Origin: a virus
Reading direction: 5' to 3' (one strand)
IMG/VR virus record: IMGVR_UViG_3300025303_000103
Coordinates: 1-32,181 of that record
Length of the DNA: 32,181 nucleotides
Position 1 is the stretch's first letter; the number at the start of each line of letters is the position of its first letter. A program made the translations under genes and the position numbers. The notes under the pieces are model-generated. The model searched no databases. It saw only the letters and a program-made list of their open reading frames with translations, and was not told where the DNA came from. Positions 8,301 through 16,752 of the stretch are shown here, piece by piece.

Positions 8301-8365
8301 AGATCACGAACATCTCGTCGTCGATGCCACGGTGGCCGGCCCTAGCCCAGAACCTTCCGCAGTAA
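5315..8365 (+). CDS. Tape measure protein with internal NlpC/P60-like domain
   Basis: The longest structural gene after the tail spike: 1016 aa, which at about 1.5 angstrom per residue predicts a tail near 150 nm. The N-terminus has coiled-coil character (about residues 15-70), followed by long hydrophobic Ala/Gly/Val-rich stretches (about 90-160, 440-510) that resemble membrane-active segments. Residues about 630-765 form a separate globular unit with ADCSSAVEDL (Cys667) and SEHMQATLPGG (His720). The Cys...His order and spacing match an NlpC/P60-type peptidoglycan peptidase. A helical charged segment (about 785-860) and a Gly/Pro/Met-rich end follow. TTG 5315, two bases after the chaperone stop, is the only start that fits. 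The domain would trim cell wall at DNA injection. Confidence 0.92.
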   Translation: MASIADVWISVLPDTSKIAPKIKEALRTTERELKAINVDVEADTAAAKTEIARLDGQTVKVKVDVDRSALDRAFSGFSGGGSSGGGAFKLNAGLVGVGLLPAAATAVTNLAGALQQLAGAGAVVPGVFAGIASSVGVAKLSVQGMSDAYDAVTKAADGTQASVDAANKALADLSPNAADAVKTVVGLKGTFTDLRNIGSQNMFAGVSQGLMGLVGNLLPAVTRGVDGISRSLNQNLMQAMTSLGSGSSQGFLDRIFGNTADAQGRLSAAIDPIINAFGTLAAAGSDSLPRLADAVGRVAERFNAFITSADGDGRLQKWISDGLDGFSNLGNIVLNLGKSFTAITEAAGGGAGLLFTLESATQKMAAFLNSAQGQERLQNFFQQGRDMLGQLRDVAVQAGPILSGLFQAGTNAANLWLPVIRQVLQTINSIPGGAATVVQAFVAWKTISGVASLASSLTGIVNLLSTGLPNAAVSGVGKMSGALDGLIGKFGIVAAAATAAYTVGQANPLMNPSQPLPNGTPQIDISKMKPGDHFGVDANGNMTVVPGSGPGIPSTYQPPTNLQLPGIGIQGGGGAGAQADRRGVPRSPFANRPPTPTSGWNATPAPAISTYMPPVVTEAPSGSASTPFAYSSGAAPGYISDQALLANVPAGSYTNGPGDLTKGLADCSSAVEDLVNLMDGKSTAGRSLATGNAASLLPQMGFVRGMGGPGDFRVGYNSEHMQATLPGGTPFNWGSDAAAARGGVGGTGADDKAFTDHWYRPVSGSAAASMYPGMDGGATGLTSQDLTLRNANQRVADSQARIDSAQGRLNELDAKGDKVTPRQRAEAERALAVAKREHADAIDALSVAQNKYNSAAAKDKDGNGDMSSLGGDLFGGVLEAIGLDGSLFKNPFQSGMWKGVTGVANFAGALGQGQAGQTGSMIPGGSGGGLGGLLGLASSFMPGMPGGNSLNIADAAQFKPPGGANSPGPGNAPAGGPTINLQGASFGDSHGELQQQITNISSSMPRWPALAQNLPQ

Positions 8366-9393
8366 TGCCCGGCGCATCACGCCTCATCAGAGGCAACGAA
8401 TACACCGGGCTTGAATGGCGCACCCTGCCAGCTCGTCTGAAGGCTGAAGCCACCCGATGGGTGTACATCGGCCCAGATGGGTCGTGGTGGGACCTCGAAG
8501 GTAGGGACGCCGGTAAGCAAGGCGTCCGTCTGGGGCAGGGGTTGCAGGGCGCGTACCACCTGCCGTTCGAACAACTCTTGACCGAAGCTGCGTACCAGGT
8601 GGGGTCCACCTACGAGCGGACCAACATCAACAAACGGATCATCAACCTTGGTGTCGTTGCGGGTGCGCGCAACCCGAACATCAAGATGACCGCGGATGCC
8701 TACCGGCACATTGAGGCGAACTGGTGGAACGCGTGGCCCCATGACACACCTGGGTGGTTGGGATGCCATACCCGGTTCGGTGGGTGGCGTTGGGCCAGTG
8801 TGCAGTTGGCGAAGGCCATCGACACGACCATGAAGATGGACCCCACGGCGATGAAGAACAACGTCATGCAGTGGGACATGCAGATCATGGCGGTAAACCC
8901 GTGGTACGCGAAGCGCACCCTCGTGGAGAAGTGGGTTGCCCACCCGGAGACGGTGGCGCAAAACGGTTTCGACGAGGAAACGATCACCATCGCCAACCGG
9001 GGACATTTGCCGGCGTATCCGCTGTTCCTGTACAGCGCCCCGGGGCGTGCGTGGGTGCAGGACGGTATGACGTCCAACCTGATCAAACTGCCGTTGCTGG
9101 GACCGAATGAGAAGTACGGGATGGTCGACACCGACCCGGCGCACCGCACGTTGACGGGTGCCACGGACCCGGTCGACAACGCCTTCTACGACTTCATCCG
9201 CCATTCCCGGGTGTTGGATTTCTTCCTCCATGACACCGCGGCGTTGGGGTTGCCGTTGTGGCGGCGGGCGAACGGTATTCGGTTCACCTCACCCATTCCA
9301 CCGAAGACCGTTGCGAACTTGAAGGTTCGGCATGACCAGGCAGGAGGCAGTGTCACCGTGCTGCTGCCGCAAAGGTTCATCAGGCCGTCATGA
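8365..9393 (+). CDS. Minor tail protein, distal-tail (Dit)-like
   Basis: A 342-aa protein in the first slot after the tape measure, where siphoviruses encode the distal tail protein forming the ring at the tube tip. It has a mixed beta composition with many Trp residues (for example WRTLPARLKAEATRWVYIG near residues 18-36). The ATG shares one base with the tape measure stop (TAATG), and the end overlaps the next gene by four bases. In-frame codons upstream lie within the tape measure and are not used. The role is structural; the precise ring assignment is inferred from gene order. Confidence 0.78.
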   Translation: MPGASRLIRGNEYTGLEWRTLPARLKAEATRWVYIGPDGSWWDLEGRDAGKQGVRLGQGLQGAYHLPFEQLLTEAAYQVGSTYERTNINKRIINLGVVAGARNPNIKMTADAYRHIEANWWNAWPHDTPGWLGCHTRFGGWRWASVQLAKAIDTTMKMDPTAMKNNVMQWDMQIMAVNPWYAKRTLVEKWVAHPETVAQNGFDEETITIANRGHLPAYPLFLYSAPGRAWVQDGMTSNLIKLPLLGPNEKYGMVDTDPAHRTLTGATDPVDNAFYDFIRHSRVLDFFLHDTAALGLPLWRRANGIRFTSPIPPKTVANLKVRHDQAGGSVTVLLPQRFIRPS

Positions 9394-11240
9394 CCGACCC
9401 ATTCGGTGACTTGTATCGCGGCGCTGGAGGCATCGTCAACGCCCCAATCGAGTTCACGAAGAACCTTGCCGGGGCGATGCAGTCCAAGGTGATCGGGTCT
9501 TTGGGGACCCCGTTGCCTGCTGGTGACCCGATGTCGGCGTACCGGTACATCAACTCCCGCCGGCAGACGCTCATTGATTCGGCGAAGCAGCGACCGTTGA
9601 TCAGGTTGCAGGACAAGAACTTGAACCAGTTGGCGACGATTGGGCAGGAGATGTCCTGCGTCACTGAGGAGATCGCCGCGGACTCGGGTTCGGCGACGGT
9701 GGTCATCCGCGGTGGGGACTATCTGGGGGACTTCGTTCGCAACGCGGTCCGCCTCGAGGAAGACCTTCACCTCAGTGTTGACCCGATCGCGACCCAGCCG
9801 ACGTGGAAAACCCGGTGGGGCGGGAAGGTCACCAACATCGGGGTGAAGCGCGACTCCAACGGTATTCACACGGTGGAGTTGACGGCGATCTCCAACCGCG
9901 AGCACCTGAAGAACATCCTAATTGCCAGTACACCGCTGTTTCCGCCTGAGGTGCAGCCCATCAAGATGTGGATGTTGCCCGCGAACTGCCGAACCGCGTG
10001 CTCAATCACGTTGTGGATTCAGTTGTTGCGGGCGTTCAACCCGTTTGCGTCGATTCCGTCGAACATCTTCAACCCGGGTGGGTGGATCAACCCGTTGGGC
10101 CCGGATGCTCTGCTGAACCTTCTGCCGACGAACTGGCCCATCCAAGTGCAGTTCGTCAACCCCCTCCTGGACCAGTCGCGCACCACCCTGTTGACGTCGG
10201 CGTGGCAGGACTTCCATTCCTCCACCGTCGACATCATGAAGGACGCCGGCGTCATGGCCCGGGCGTACACGTACTTCACCGAAGACGAAGACAACCCGCA
10301 CCCCGAACTGGAAGCCGTCGTGGGGGACGAGTTGGCGGATTTCGCCCGCCCCGGCCGCAACGCCGTCGTCGTCGCGTTCGAAGACCACTCCGGGTACACA
10401 GGCCCCACGGGCACAGCACTTGACGGTGTCATCAACCTGTTCTCGAGCACCCTGGACGATTTGATCACCGAGACGGTGTTCCCGGTCGATGCTGACAACG
10501 ACGGGGAAACCGACCCCGTCTTCCGGAAACTGTTCGGGGTGGCCCCCGACCCCCCGTGGGCTGTGTACCGCGACGGGCAGGAGTCCGGGATCATCGAGTC
10601 CGGGTACTTCCAGCACAAAGGTGCTGTGAAGACCACGATGACGGGCGGTCGGTCACCGAAACTCGTGAACGATTTGCAGACGTTCGCAATCCGCTGGGGA
10701 TTGTCTCAACTGCAGGCGGTCATCGTCGCCGGTGTGTTCGGTTCCGGTGGTGGGCCACCATTGGGGGCGGGCCTCTCCGACCTCTATCAGGGTCAGCTCG
10801 ACAACATTCTCCTTGCGTGGCAACGGTATACGAACCCAATCCGCGCCTTGGTCACCGGCGATTTGGGCTACTTGGAGCGGGTTGAGCGGGGAAGTGGTGT
10901 CGCGTACACCATTTCCAGTGTCCTGACGCTGCGTGCGGGGGATTACAAGACGAAGCCGTATCGGGGGTTCAAAACCCAAATCCGCAACGGTGCGCCCTAT
11001 CTCGTCAATTACGACATCCTGTTGGACGACCGGGTGGGGTTCGAGGTCGACGGCATTCTGTACGTCGACCAGGTGTCGGCCATCAAGTACTCATACGACC
11101 GCCGCAAGCCCATCACGTACACGGTGAGCGTCGGTGACGACACCCGCCATGACGACCCCATTGCGATGGGCTTCCGTGCCATCCAAGCCGGCGCATCCCT
11201 CGTCGCCGGAGTAATCGGCGGCGAAGTCATCTTCAGCTAG
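9390..11240 (+). CDS. Minor tail protein, tail-associated hub (Tal/Gp37-like)
   Basis: A 616-aa protein following the Dit-like gene with an ATGA overlap. The section from about residue 60 to 180 (LIRLQDKNLNQLATIGQEM, then a GGDYLGDFVRNAV segment) has the repeated strand-loop pattern of the actinophage baseplate hub family. The remainder is beta-rich with conserved-looking Trp/Gly turns, ending at GGEVIFS. It probably forms the central hub that carries the receptor-binding proteins and positions the tape measure end. After the stop the transcript passes the hairpin at 11258-11281. I see no peptidase motif in it. Confidence 0.78.
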   Translation: MTDPFGDLYRGAGGIVNAPIEFTKNLAGAMQSKVIGSLGTPLPAGDPMSAYRYINSRRQTLIDSAKQRPLIRLQDKNLNQLATIGQEMSCVTEEIAADSGSATVVIRGGDYLGDFVRNAVRLEEDLHLSVDPIATQPTWKTRWGGKVTNIGVKRDSNGIHTVELTAISNREHLKNILIASTPLFPPEVQPIKMWMLPANCRTACSITLWIQLLRAFNPFASIPSNIFNPGGWINPLGPDALLNLLPTNWPIQVQFVNPLLDQSRTTLLTSAWQDFHSSTVDIMKDAGVMARAYTYFTEDEDNPHPELEAVVGDELADFARPGRNAVVVAFEDHSGYTGPTGTALDGVINLFSSTLDDLITETVFPVDADNDGETDPVFRKLFGVAPDPPWAVYRDGQESGIIESGYFQHKGAVKTTMTGGRSPKLVNDLQTFAIRWGLSQLQAVIVAGVFGSGGGPPLGAGLSDLYQGQLDNILLAWQRYTNPIRALVTGDLGYLERVERGSGVAYTISSVLTLRAGDYKTKPYRGFKTQIRNGAPYLVNYDILLDDRVGFEVDGILYVDQVSAIKYSYDRRKPITYTVSVGDDTRHDDPIAMGFRAIQAGASLVAGVIGGEVIFS

Positions 11241-11257
11241 CGCCGCTAAACAATCGT

Positions 11258-11281
11258 GGCCCTCACCCACCGGTGGGGGCC
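11258..11281 (+). terminator. Terminator-like hairpin before the minor tail cluster
   Basis: A ten-pair stem, GGCCCTCACC (11258-11267) with GGTGGGGGCC (11272-11281), has a CACC loop and one wobble pair. It is followed by TTCTGC, which is a poor U-tract. It has nearly the same sequence and the same placement (about 20 bases before an ATG with its own AAAGGA site) as the hairpin at 3908-3932. Partial termination or an RNA-processing site is more likely than a full terminator, because tail genes continue downstream. Confidence 0.5.
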
Positions 11282-11301
11282 TTCTGCATGAAAGGACGGC
11301 G

Positions 11302-11688
11302 ATGACCGAACAGTTCGTGCACCCACTCGTTGCGAAGCAGATGGCCGCCGTCCAAGACGTCGAGGATGCCACTTTTCAACTCCTCGAGTCCTTCAAGTAT
11401 CCCGTCGATGCTCACGGGTCCGTGCTGGACATGAACGTCATCAACGCCCAGCACCCCGACGTTCTCCCCGCCCTGATTCATCACCTCGTCAAGTGCGGTT
11501 GGCGGCGGGTGGAGGACAAACGCCTCATCAAGGCCCGCCCAGTAGTGGGCCCCGGGGTGTACGAGGACTTGATCAATTGGGTTCCCATGTCAGACCCGGA
11601 TGACCCCATCGACGTCAATCCCGCACCGGCACCGGACTTGTGGTCCGTGACGCCCACCGTGACCGAAATCTTTGAGGAGCGTCAATGA
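11302..11688 (+). CDS. Small minor tail-region protein, unknown function
   Basis: A 128-aa soluble protein lying between the tail hub and the receptor-binding genes. Residues about 1-80 look helical with a conserved-looking CGWRRVEDKRLIK motif near 68-80, and the C-terminus is Pro/Asp-rich. Small proteins of this size and place recur in actinophage tail operons, so a baseplate or assembly role is likely, but I recognise no domain. The ribosome site AAAGGA (11290-11295) supports ATG 11302. The stop overlaps the next start (ATGA). Confidence 0.7.
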   Translation: MTEQFVHPLVAKQMAAVQDVEDATFQLLESFKYPVDAHGSVLDMNVINAQHPDVLPALIHHLVKCGWRRVEDKRLIKARPVVGPGVYEDLINWVPMSDPDDPIDVNPAPAPDLWSVTPTVTEIFEERQ

Positions 11689-12794
11689 CTGCGCCCATCA
11701 GTCCCAGCAACGGCGACGACGTCTACCTGGGTGACATTCCATTCATCGCGCATTGTTTCGGCACGGTCAGCGACATCGACACCCCCGACCAGGTGTCGGC
11801 GTCGCTGGAGATTTTCGGGTCGAACGGTGCCCTGTCCCTGGCTGCGCTCATCGGACCGCAGGGGCCCGCGGGGTCGAATGCGCCGGTGGGCAAGTTGCAG
11901 TTCGTCATCTACGACGACGAAGACGACCTCCCGACGAACCTCACCGAAGACGACGTCGACATCGGGAAGTACTGGATTGTCCGCAAGTTCGACGACAACG
12001 CCAACGAAATCGGCTCGAATTGGTACATCTGGTACGGCGACCACTACGAACGCTTCCAGATGGGTACCGCCGGCCCCGTAGGCCCAGTCCCGAAGGCCAC
12101 CTACACCTTCGATTTGGTGACCTCCGACATCACCCCAACGGTGAAGGTCACCAAGACCGGTGACGATTACAACCCGTCAATCCTGGTGCAGATCAACAAG
12201 GAACTGATCCGCGGCCCCCAGGGCGAAATGGGACCCATGGAGGACCTGTCCAACTGGGATGGGTCGGTCGTCCCGGAGGACATGGATGTTCCGTCGTGGA
12301 ACGCGACGAAGAACAAATGGGAGCCACGCAACCCCACGGTGGCGGTGAACAAGTTCTACACGATGCCGGAGGCGGCGTTCGTCGATGTGCCGTTGGCGAT
12401 CAACACCACCGTCCCGTTGGGAACGTTCACCATCCCCCCGCAGGAGTTCGACTGCGTCCCGTACGTGCACGGGCACATGCGAATCACCGGTATTGAGGCT
12501 GACGCGGACCCGTTCATCATCGGTGCTGAGGTGAGGTTGGGTTCGCAGACCGGGGTGTTGGTGGCCCGCGGGTACGGCAACGTGTCGACGTACGCGTTCC
12601 TGTCCCCGCATGCGTCGTCGTCGGGGTCGCCGAATGATGCCATCAGCCCCGACAACGGTAGGGCGGTCATCCCCGCGGGGACGGTCGGCGCCGGTGCCCG
12701 CTTGTACATCAACGCCTTCAACGACGGCCTCGGCGGGATTTACCACTTCGAGCACCGCGGCGCGCAGCTGTCGATTCTGTTGGTGCCGGTCTAA
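11685..12794 (+). CDS. Minor tail protein with short collagen-like linkers
   Basis: A 369-aa protein. Two short Gly-X-Y runs (GPQGPAG near residues 62-68 and GPQGEMGP near 179-186) punctuate beta-rich modules, a pattern common in trimeric actinophage tail fibres. The C-terminal domain (about 225-369) has the jelly-roll-like strand pattern of a receptor-binding head (VPLGTFTIPP, then SFGSP-type loops). It is embedded by a four-base overlap before and a one-base overlap after (TAATG), so it is translated with its neighbours. Binding target unknown. Confidence 0.75.
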   Translation: MTAPISPSNGDDVYLGDIPFIAHCFGTVSDIDTPDQVSASLEIFGSNGALSLAALIGPQGPAGSNAPVGKLQFVIYDDEDDLPTNLTEDDVDIGKYWIVRKFDDNANEIGSNWYIWYGDHYERFQMGTAGPVGPVPKATYTFDLVTSDITPTVKVTKTGDDYNPSILVQINKELIRGPQGEMGPMEDLSNWDGSVVPEDMDVPSWNATKNKWEPRNPTVAVNKFYTMPEAAFVDVPLAINTTVPLGTFTIPPQEFDCVPYVHGHMRITGIEADADPFIIGAEVRLGSQTGVLVARGYGNVSTYAFLSPHASSSGSPNDAISPDNGRAVIPAGTVGAGARLYINAFNDGLGGIYHFEHRGAQLSILLVPV

Positions 12795-13996
12795 TGCCCA
12801 GGGCGGGAGACGCATTCCTCAACGGGGACCTGCCCCTCACCCATGACCCGTTGGGCAGGATCGACTACCACCCCAATGGGCCCGTCGTGGACCTGCAAGC
12901 GTTCATCGACGCTGTCACCAGCTTTCTGCACGACACGGTCTTCCCGATCATCAAGAACATCACCGGGTTGGACTTTTCCGGGCCGATGGAGTTCATCCAG
13001 AGCATCATCAACGTGCTGACCACTGGTGGCCCGATAGTGCAGAACTTCGGTAACACCGTCTTCGACATTCTCTCCCAAATTCTGTCGATCGGACCGTTGC
13101 AGGAATTGCTGCCGGCGATCTTCAGTGCGTTCGAGGGCATCGCTCTGGTCCCGGGGGCGATCCTCGGTGGCATTCAGGGTGCGGTGCAGAAGATCATCGA
13201 CGCCATCGTCAGTGCCATCACGGGTACGGCTTCGACGTTGAATGACATCACGGCGATTGTGGGGTCGTTCTTCAATCCGCTGCAGTTGTTGCAGAACGCG
13301 TTGGGGTTGATTCAGTCGATTGCTGATCAGTTGGGTGGGATGTCGGGTGGGTTGGATGCCCGGATTTCTGCTTTGGAGGCGGCGTCGTTGGGGGCGTCGG
13401 GGTTGGTGTCGGGGGACAACTTCAACCGTGCGTCCATTGGGTCGACGTGGACGAATGTCGCTGGTGCTCTTGCTATTGGGTCGAGTGACTTCGTGAAGAC
13501 GGCGGGGTTCGCCGCGGGGTATTACAACGTGGGGCGACCGTCGACTGACCGGTACGGGGTGGCGGTGAAGTTGGCGGCGAGGACGCCGGGGGATTGTTCG
13601 TTCTTCGGGTTCTCAGACACCACCATGTCGAACTATGTGGCGGTGAGGGTTCACGCCGGCCTGTTCGGGGATGATTTCCTCGCCCTGTACACGGGGTCCT
13701 CGCCGACGGTGAGTGTGGTGCACACCCAGGTGGACTTCGTGTCCAACCTCTTCGGCGGTAACTCGTTGAACGAGGGCGATGTCATCGCATTGAACTACGA
13801 CGACGTCACCAACACGTACAAGGTGTCCCGTAACGGTGCCGTGGTCGACGGTTTGACGTGGGTGGACAGTGACAACATCGTCACCCACGGTGTGACGAAG
13901 CGGGAGAACGGCATCGTCTCCAACGTGTTGAATCAGACCCTCCTCCCGGGGTTCGGGGTTACCGATTTCGTGTATTACGACCGGTCGGCCACGTGA
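12794..13996 (+). CDS. Minor tail protein with lectin-like C-terminal domain
   Basis: A 400-aa protein. The N-terminal half (about 30-195) is hydrophobic and helical (Ile/Leu/Val/Phe-rich), suggesting a helical bundle that anchors it to the baseplate. From about residue 205 a beta-sandwich begins at DNFNRASIGSTWTNVAG. Toward the end it has GDVIALNYDDVTNTYKVSRNG and then WVDSDNI, the strand order of concanavalin-like carbohydrate-binding domains. The next protein carries a related domain. The stop overlaps the next GTG by four bases. It probably contacts host surface glycans. Confidence 0.75.
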   Translation: MPRAGDAFLNGDLPLTHDPLGRIDYHPNGPVVDLQAFIDAVTSFLHDTVFPIIKNITGLDFSGPMEFIQSIINVLTTGGPIVQNFGNTVFDILSQILSIGPLQELLPAIFSAFEGIALVPGAILGGIQGAVQKIIDAIVSAITGTASTLNDITAIVGSFFNPLQLLQNALGLIQSIADQLGGMSGGLDARISALEAASLGASGLVSGDNFNRASIGSTWTNVAGALAIGSSDFVKTAGFAAGYYNVGRPSTDRYGVAVKLAARTPGDCSFFGFSDTTMSNYVAVRVHAGLFGDDFLALYTGSSPTVSVVHTQVDFVSNLFGGNSLNEGDVIALNYDDVTNTYKVSRNGAVVDGLTWVDSDNIVTHGVTKRENGIVSNVLNQTLLPGFGVTDFVYYDRSAT

Positions 13997-16641
13997 GTTT
14001 TTCGTTCGGGTTCTGCCAGTCCGAGCTGTCCGGCGGTGACGCCTGGATGTCGGAACCGGACATGCGGAAATGCTTGACTGGTATCAGGGACATCGGGGCC
14101 AGTGATGTTCGGATGGCGTGCGTGTGGGGATTCGTCGAAACCGCCCGGGGTCAGTTCAACTGGGGTCCCATTGACCGGGCTGTGACCATGACTCGGCAGT
14201 TCGGGTTGGCGCCTACTCTGGTGGTTCAGTTCCCCCCGCCGGGGTGGTCTGCGTCGGCGGGGGATTTCGGGAACTTCGCGAAAGCCGTTGCCGCTAGGTA
14301 TGGTTCGGGTGGGACGAATCAGTGCGCGAACTTCGAGATCATGAACGAAATGAACTCGATAGCCAACCTCGCACCCCCCAACGCGCAGCAATACAGTTCC
14401 TACTTGAAGGCCGCGTACCTGGGTATCAAGAGTGTTTACCCTGTCGGGTCGAACGTCATCTCCGGTGGCATCATGGCCGTGCTGGGTGGGTTCTTCACCC
14501 AGGACTCCGCGGACTTCGGACGCGGGTTGTACCAGACGGGGTGCAAGGGGTATTTCGATTCCCTTGGGTACCACTGGTACTCCAACACTGACCAGTTCGT
14601 GATGGAGAAGCCCACCGCGTCCCAGTTGTTTCTGTCGGAGATGACGCAGATTCGTGACCACATGGTTGCGCAGGGGGATTCGGCGAAGAAGATTTGGGTG
14701 ACGGAGTTCGGGTTCCCCCAGCCCACCGTCTCAGGTGTGAATGCTCGGGATTGGATGCACGCCCAGGTTGACATCCTGAACGGGTTGCCGTGGGTGGACA
14801 AGTGGTTCATCTACAACTACCGCAACTCCGGCACCGACATCGGGAACATCAACAACCAATGGGGTGTCGTCGATTTCAACTTCACCAAGAAGCAACCCCT
14901 GTGGGATTACGTCGCCACCCTGAACCCGGGTGTATCAGGTGCTTCCGCCCTGCCAGTAACGGCTCTTGCGTCCGGTACGGGGACGACGTTGGTGCCGAAC
15001 ACCATCCGCGCCACCGGTGAGGGCTTGGCCACGATAGACGCCCAGCAGGGCGGCACCCGACCCGTCACCGCTGTTCTCGCGGGTTCCGGTGCTGTGGTGG
15101 TGAAGCGGGACTTCTCGTACACCTTCACGGGGTCGACGAAACCCACCTCCTTGTTCGCGGATTTCGGGCAGGGGTACTCCGTCAGCGGTGGTGTCGCAGC
15201 CCCCAACCCGGTATGGGTGAACGGGTTCTACTTTTCCGGCGGCATCTACACCACCGACACGTTCTCACGCGACCAGTACGTTGAATTCACCACCGCCTCA
15301 GGCCAACCACCCTCCGGTGACCGGTCCAATATCCCCATCGTCCGCTCGGACGCCTCCGGGGCGAACTGGGTCGGCGCGGTCGGCCGGTGGGGCGGTGTGG
15401 GTTCCTCCCAAATCATCACCTGCATCGGCGGGAACATCCAGGGGCGTGAGGTGTCCTCGGATGCCTTCGTCGGTGGGGATGTCATGCGGCTCACCGCGGA
15501 CGGCAACACCTACCGGTTGTTCAAGAACGGTGCGCAGATCATCGAGTGGGTCGACTCCACCAACATCTTCACCGGTGGTGGGAAGCGGACCGGGTTCGGG
15601 TTCCAGCATGTGTATTCGTGGAGCAACTGGGGTCCGCTGAACATCACCGGCACCTGGTTGGCTGGTGACCTCCGCCCCGTCGTAGCCCCACCGTCGGGGC
15701 CGGTCACCATCACCGCTGTTGCAGTGGGTTCGGGTGTCACGTCCGGTGTCGTCGCCGCCGGCGCTTTACCGGTCACGGCTTCCTTGGTCGGTGCTGGTGT
15801 GCGGGCCGCGTACGGGTCCGGCTCCCTCGCCACACTGGCCGCTGCTGTCGGTGATGGGAACAACGGCCAAATCACCGGTGCTGGTGCGGCGCTGGTCACC
15901 GCGCAAACCACGTCCGGTGCGAACGTTCGTGTCACCGGGCAAGGTGACCTCCCCGCCACCGCCACAGCCGTAGGGAGCCCTGTTCCTCCGTTCACCCCCT
16001 ACAACGTCACCGCCAACCAAACCTCCCAACCAACTCCGGTCGGCTGCTCGGGGTGCTGGGTCACCCTTGAGGGAGCAGGTGCCCGCGGTGGCGACGGGTA
16101 CGGGTCCACCACCAACGGTGCCCGCGGCGGTGGTGGTGGTGGTGGCGGCGGCGCCTACATCCCTCGCTACTTCATCCCCGTGTCCCTACTGGGCAGCACA
16201 TACACGTTCAAGATCGCCACCAGTTCCAGCAGTGACAGTTTCTTCACCTCCGGTTCGTCGTCGTTGACCGCGGGAAGCGGTGGGACCGGTGGTAGCGGTG
16301 GGCCTGGCACCGGCGGCACCGCGGGTGCTGCTGGCGTGGCTTCCCAAACCGGGCTCAGCGGCGTCACCCTCTGCGACGGAGCACCCGGCGGCGCCGGTTC
16401 ACCCTCCGGTGTGGGTGGCAACGGCACCTCCACCACGAACGGTGCGGGTGCTGGCGGCCGCGGCGGTGGTGGTGCGTCCGGTGGCGGCACCCCCGTGGCT
16501 GGGACGGCGGGAACGTCGTCTGGTGGGCCGTACAGCGGCACCTACGGAAACGGCGGCAACGGTGCCAGCAGCAAGCACACCGCAGGCAACAACAGCGGCA
16601 GCAGTGGGCAGGCCGGTACCGGCTTGCTCGAGTGGGTCTAA
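13993..16641 (+). CDS. Minor tail protein: glycosidase-like barrel, lectin domain, glycine-rich tip
   Basis: An 882-aa protein with three parts. (1) Residues 1-315 look like a TIM-barrel glycoside hydrolase of clan GH-A. Candidate acid/base Glu119 is in FEIMNEMNS and candidate nucleophile Glu238 in WVTEFGFP, 119 residues apart, with aromatic residues (YHWYS) between. (2) About 375-560 is a beta-sandwich related to the preceding protein's (GDVMRLTADGNTYRLFKNG, WVDSTNI), flanked by repeated short units of the form LPVTA-x(3-5)-G-x-G. (3) About 685-882 is extremely Gly-rich, with a nine-Gly run and Gly-Gly-X repeats, as in receptor-binding tips built of polyglycine helices. GTG 13993 lies in a GTGA overlap. 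It likely cuts and binds a surface polysaccharide; the substrate is unknown. Confidence 0.85.
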   Translation: MSFSFGFCQSELSGGDAWMSEPDMRKCLTGIRDIGASDVRMACVWGFVETARGQFNWGPIDRAVTMTRQFGLAPTLVVQFPPPGWSASAGDFGNFAKAVAARYGSGGTNQCANFEIMNEMNSIANLAPPNAQQYSSYLKAAYLGIKSVYPVGSNVISGGIMAVLGGFFTQDSADFGRGLYQTGCKGYFDSLGYHWYSNTDQFVMEKPTASQLFLSEMTQIRDHMVAQGDSAKKIWVTEFGFPQPTVSGVNARDWMHAQVDILNGLPWVDKWFIYNYRNSGTDIGNINNQWGVVDFNFTKKQPLWDYVATLNPGVSGASALPVTALASGTGTTLVPNTIRATGEGLATIDAQQGGTRPVTAVLAGSGAVVVKRDFSYTFTGSTKPTSLFADFGQGYSVSGGVAAPNPVWVNGFYFSGGIYTTDTFSRDQYVEFTTASGQPPSGDRSNIPIVRSDASGANWVGAVGRWGGVGSSQIITCIGGNIQGREVSSDAFVGGDVMRLTADGNTYRLFKNGAQIIEWVDSTNIFTGGGKRTGFGFQHVYSWSNWGPLNITGTWLAGDLRPVVAPPSGPVTITAVAVGSGVTSGVVAAGALPVTASLVGAGVRAAYGSGSLATLAAAVGDGNNGQITGAGAALVTAQTTSGANVRVTGQGDLPATATAVGSPVPPFTPYNVTANQTSQPTPVGCSGCWVTLEGAGARGGDGYGSTTNGARGGGGGGGGGAYIPRYFIPVSLLGSTYTFKIATSSSSDSFFTSGSSSLTAGSGGTGGSGGPGTGGTAGAAGVASQTGLSGVTLCDGAPGGAGSPSGVGGNGTSTTNGAGAGGRGGGGASGGGTPVAGTAGTSSGGPYSGTYGNGGNGASSKHTAGNNSGSSGQAGTGLLEWV

Positions 16642-16655
16642 CCGAAGGGCGTCCA

Positions 16656-16748
16656 GTGGACATCTTGCAACTCGTGGCTACCGGCACCGCCGTGGTCACC
16701 ACCGCAGACGGCGAACTCGCCAACAACACCTCCGAAGAAAAGGAATAG
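16656..16748 (+). CDS. Micro-protein of 30 aa in the tail operon
   Basis: GTG 16656 is preceded at ideal spacing by GAAGGG (16644-16649), and the frame ends at TAG 16748, five bases before the next GTG. The product (start VDILQLVATG, then TAVVTTADGE, end SEEKE) is short and has no recognised domain. Support comes from the good ribosome site and the exact fit between two genes that would otherwise leave a gap of over 100 bases. It is below usual gene-calling limits. Confidence 0.5.
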   Translation: MDILQLVATGTAVVTTADGELANNTSEEKE

Positions 16749-16752
16749 CACT

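Noticed and set aside
16125-16640. GGT/GGC-rich DNA repeats considered as a non-coding repeat array
   Set aside because: The repeats keep the reading frame of the tail fibre and encode its Gly-rich tip, so they are protein sequence and not a separate element.
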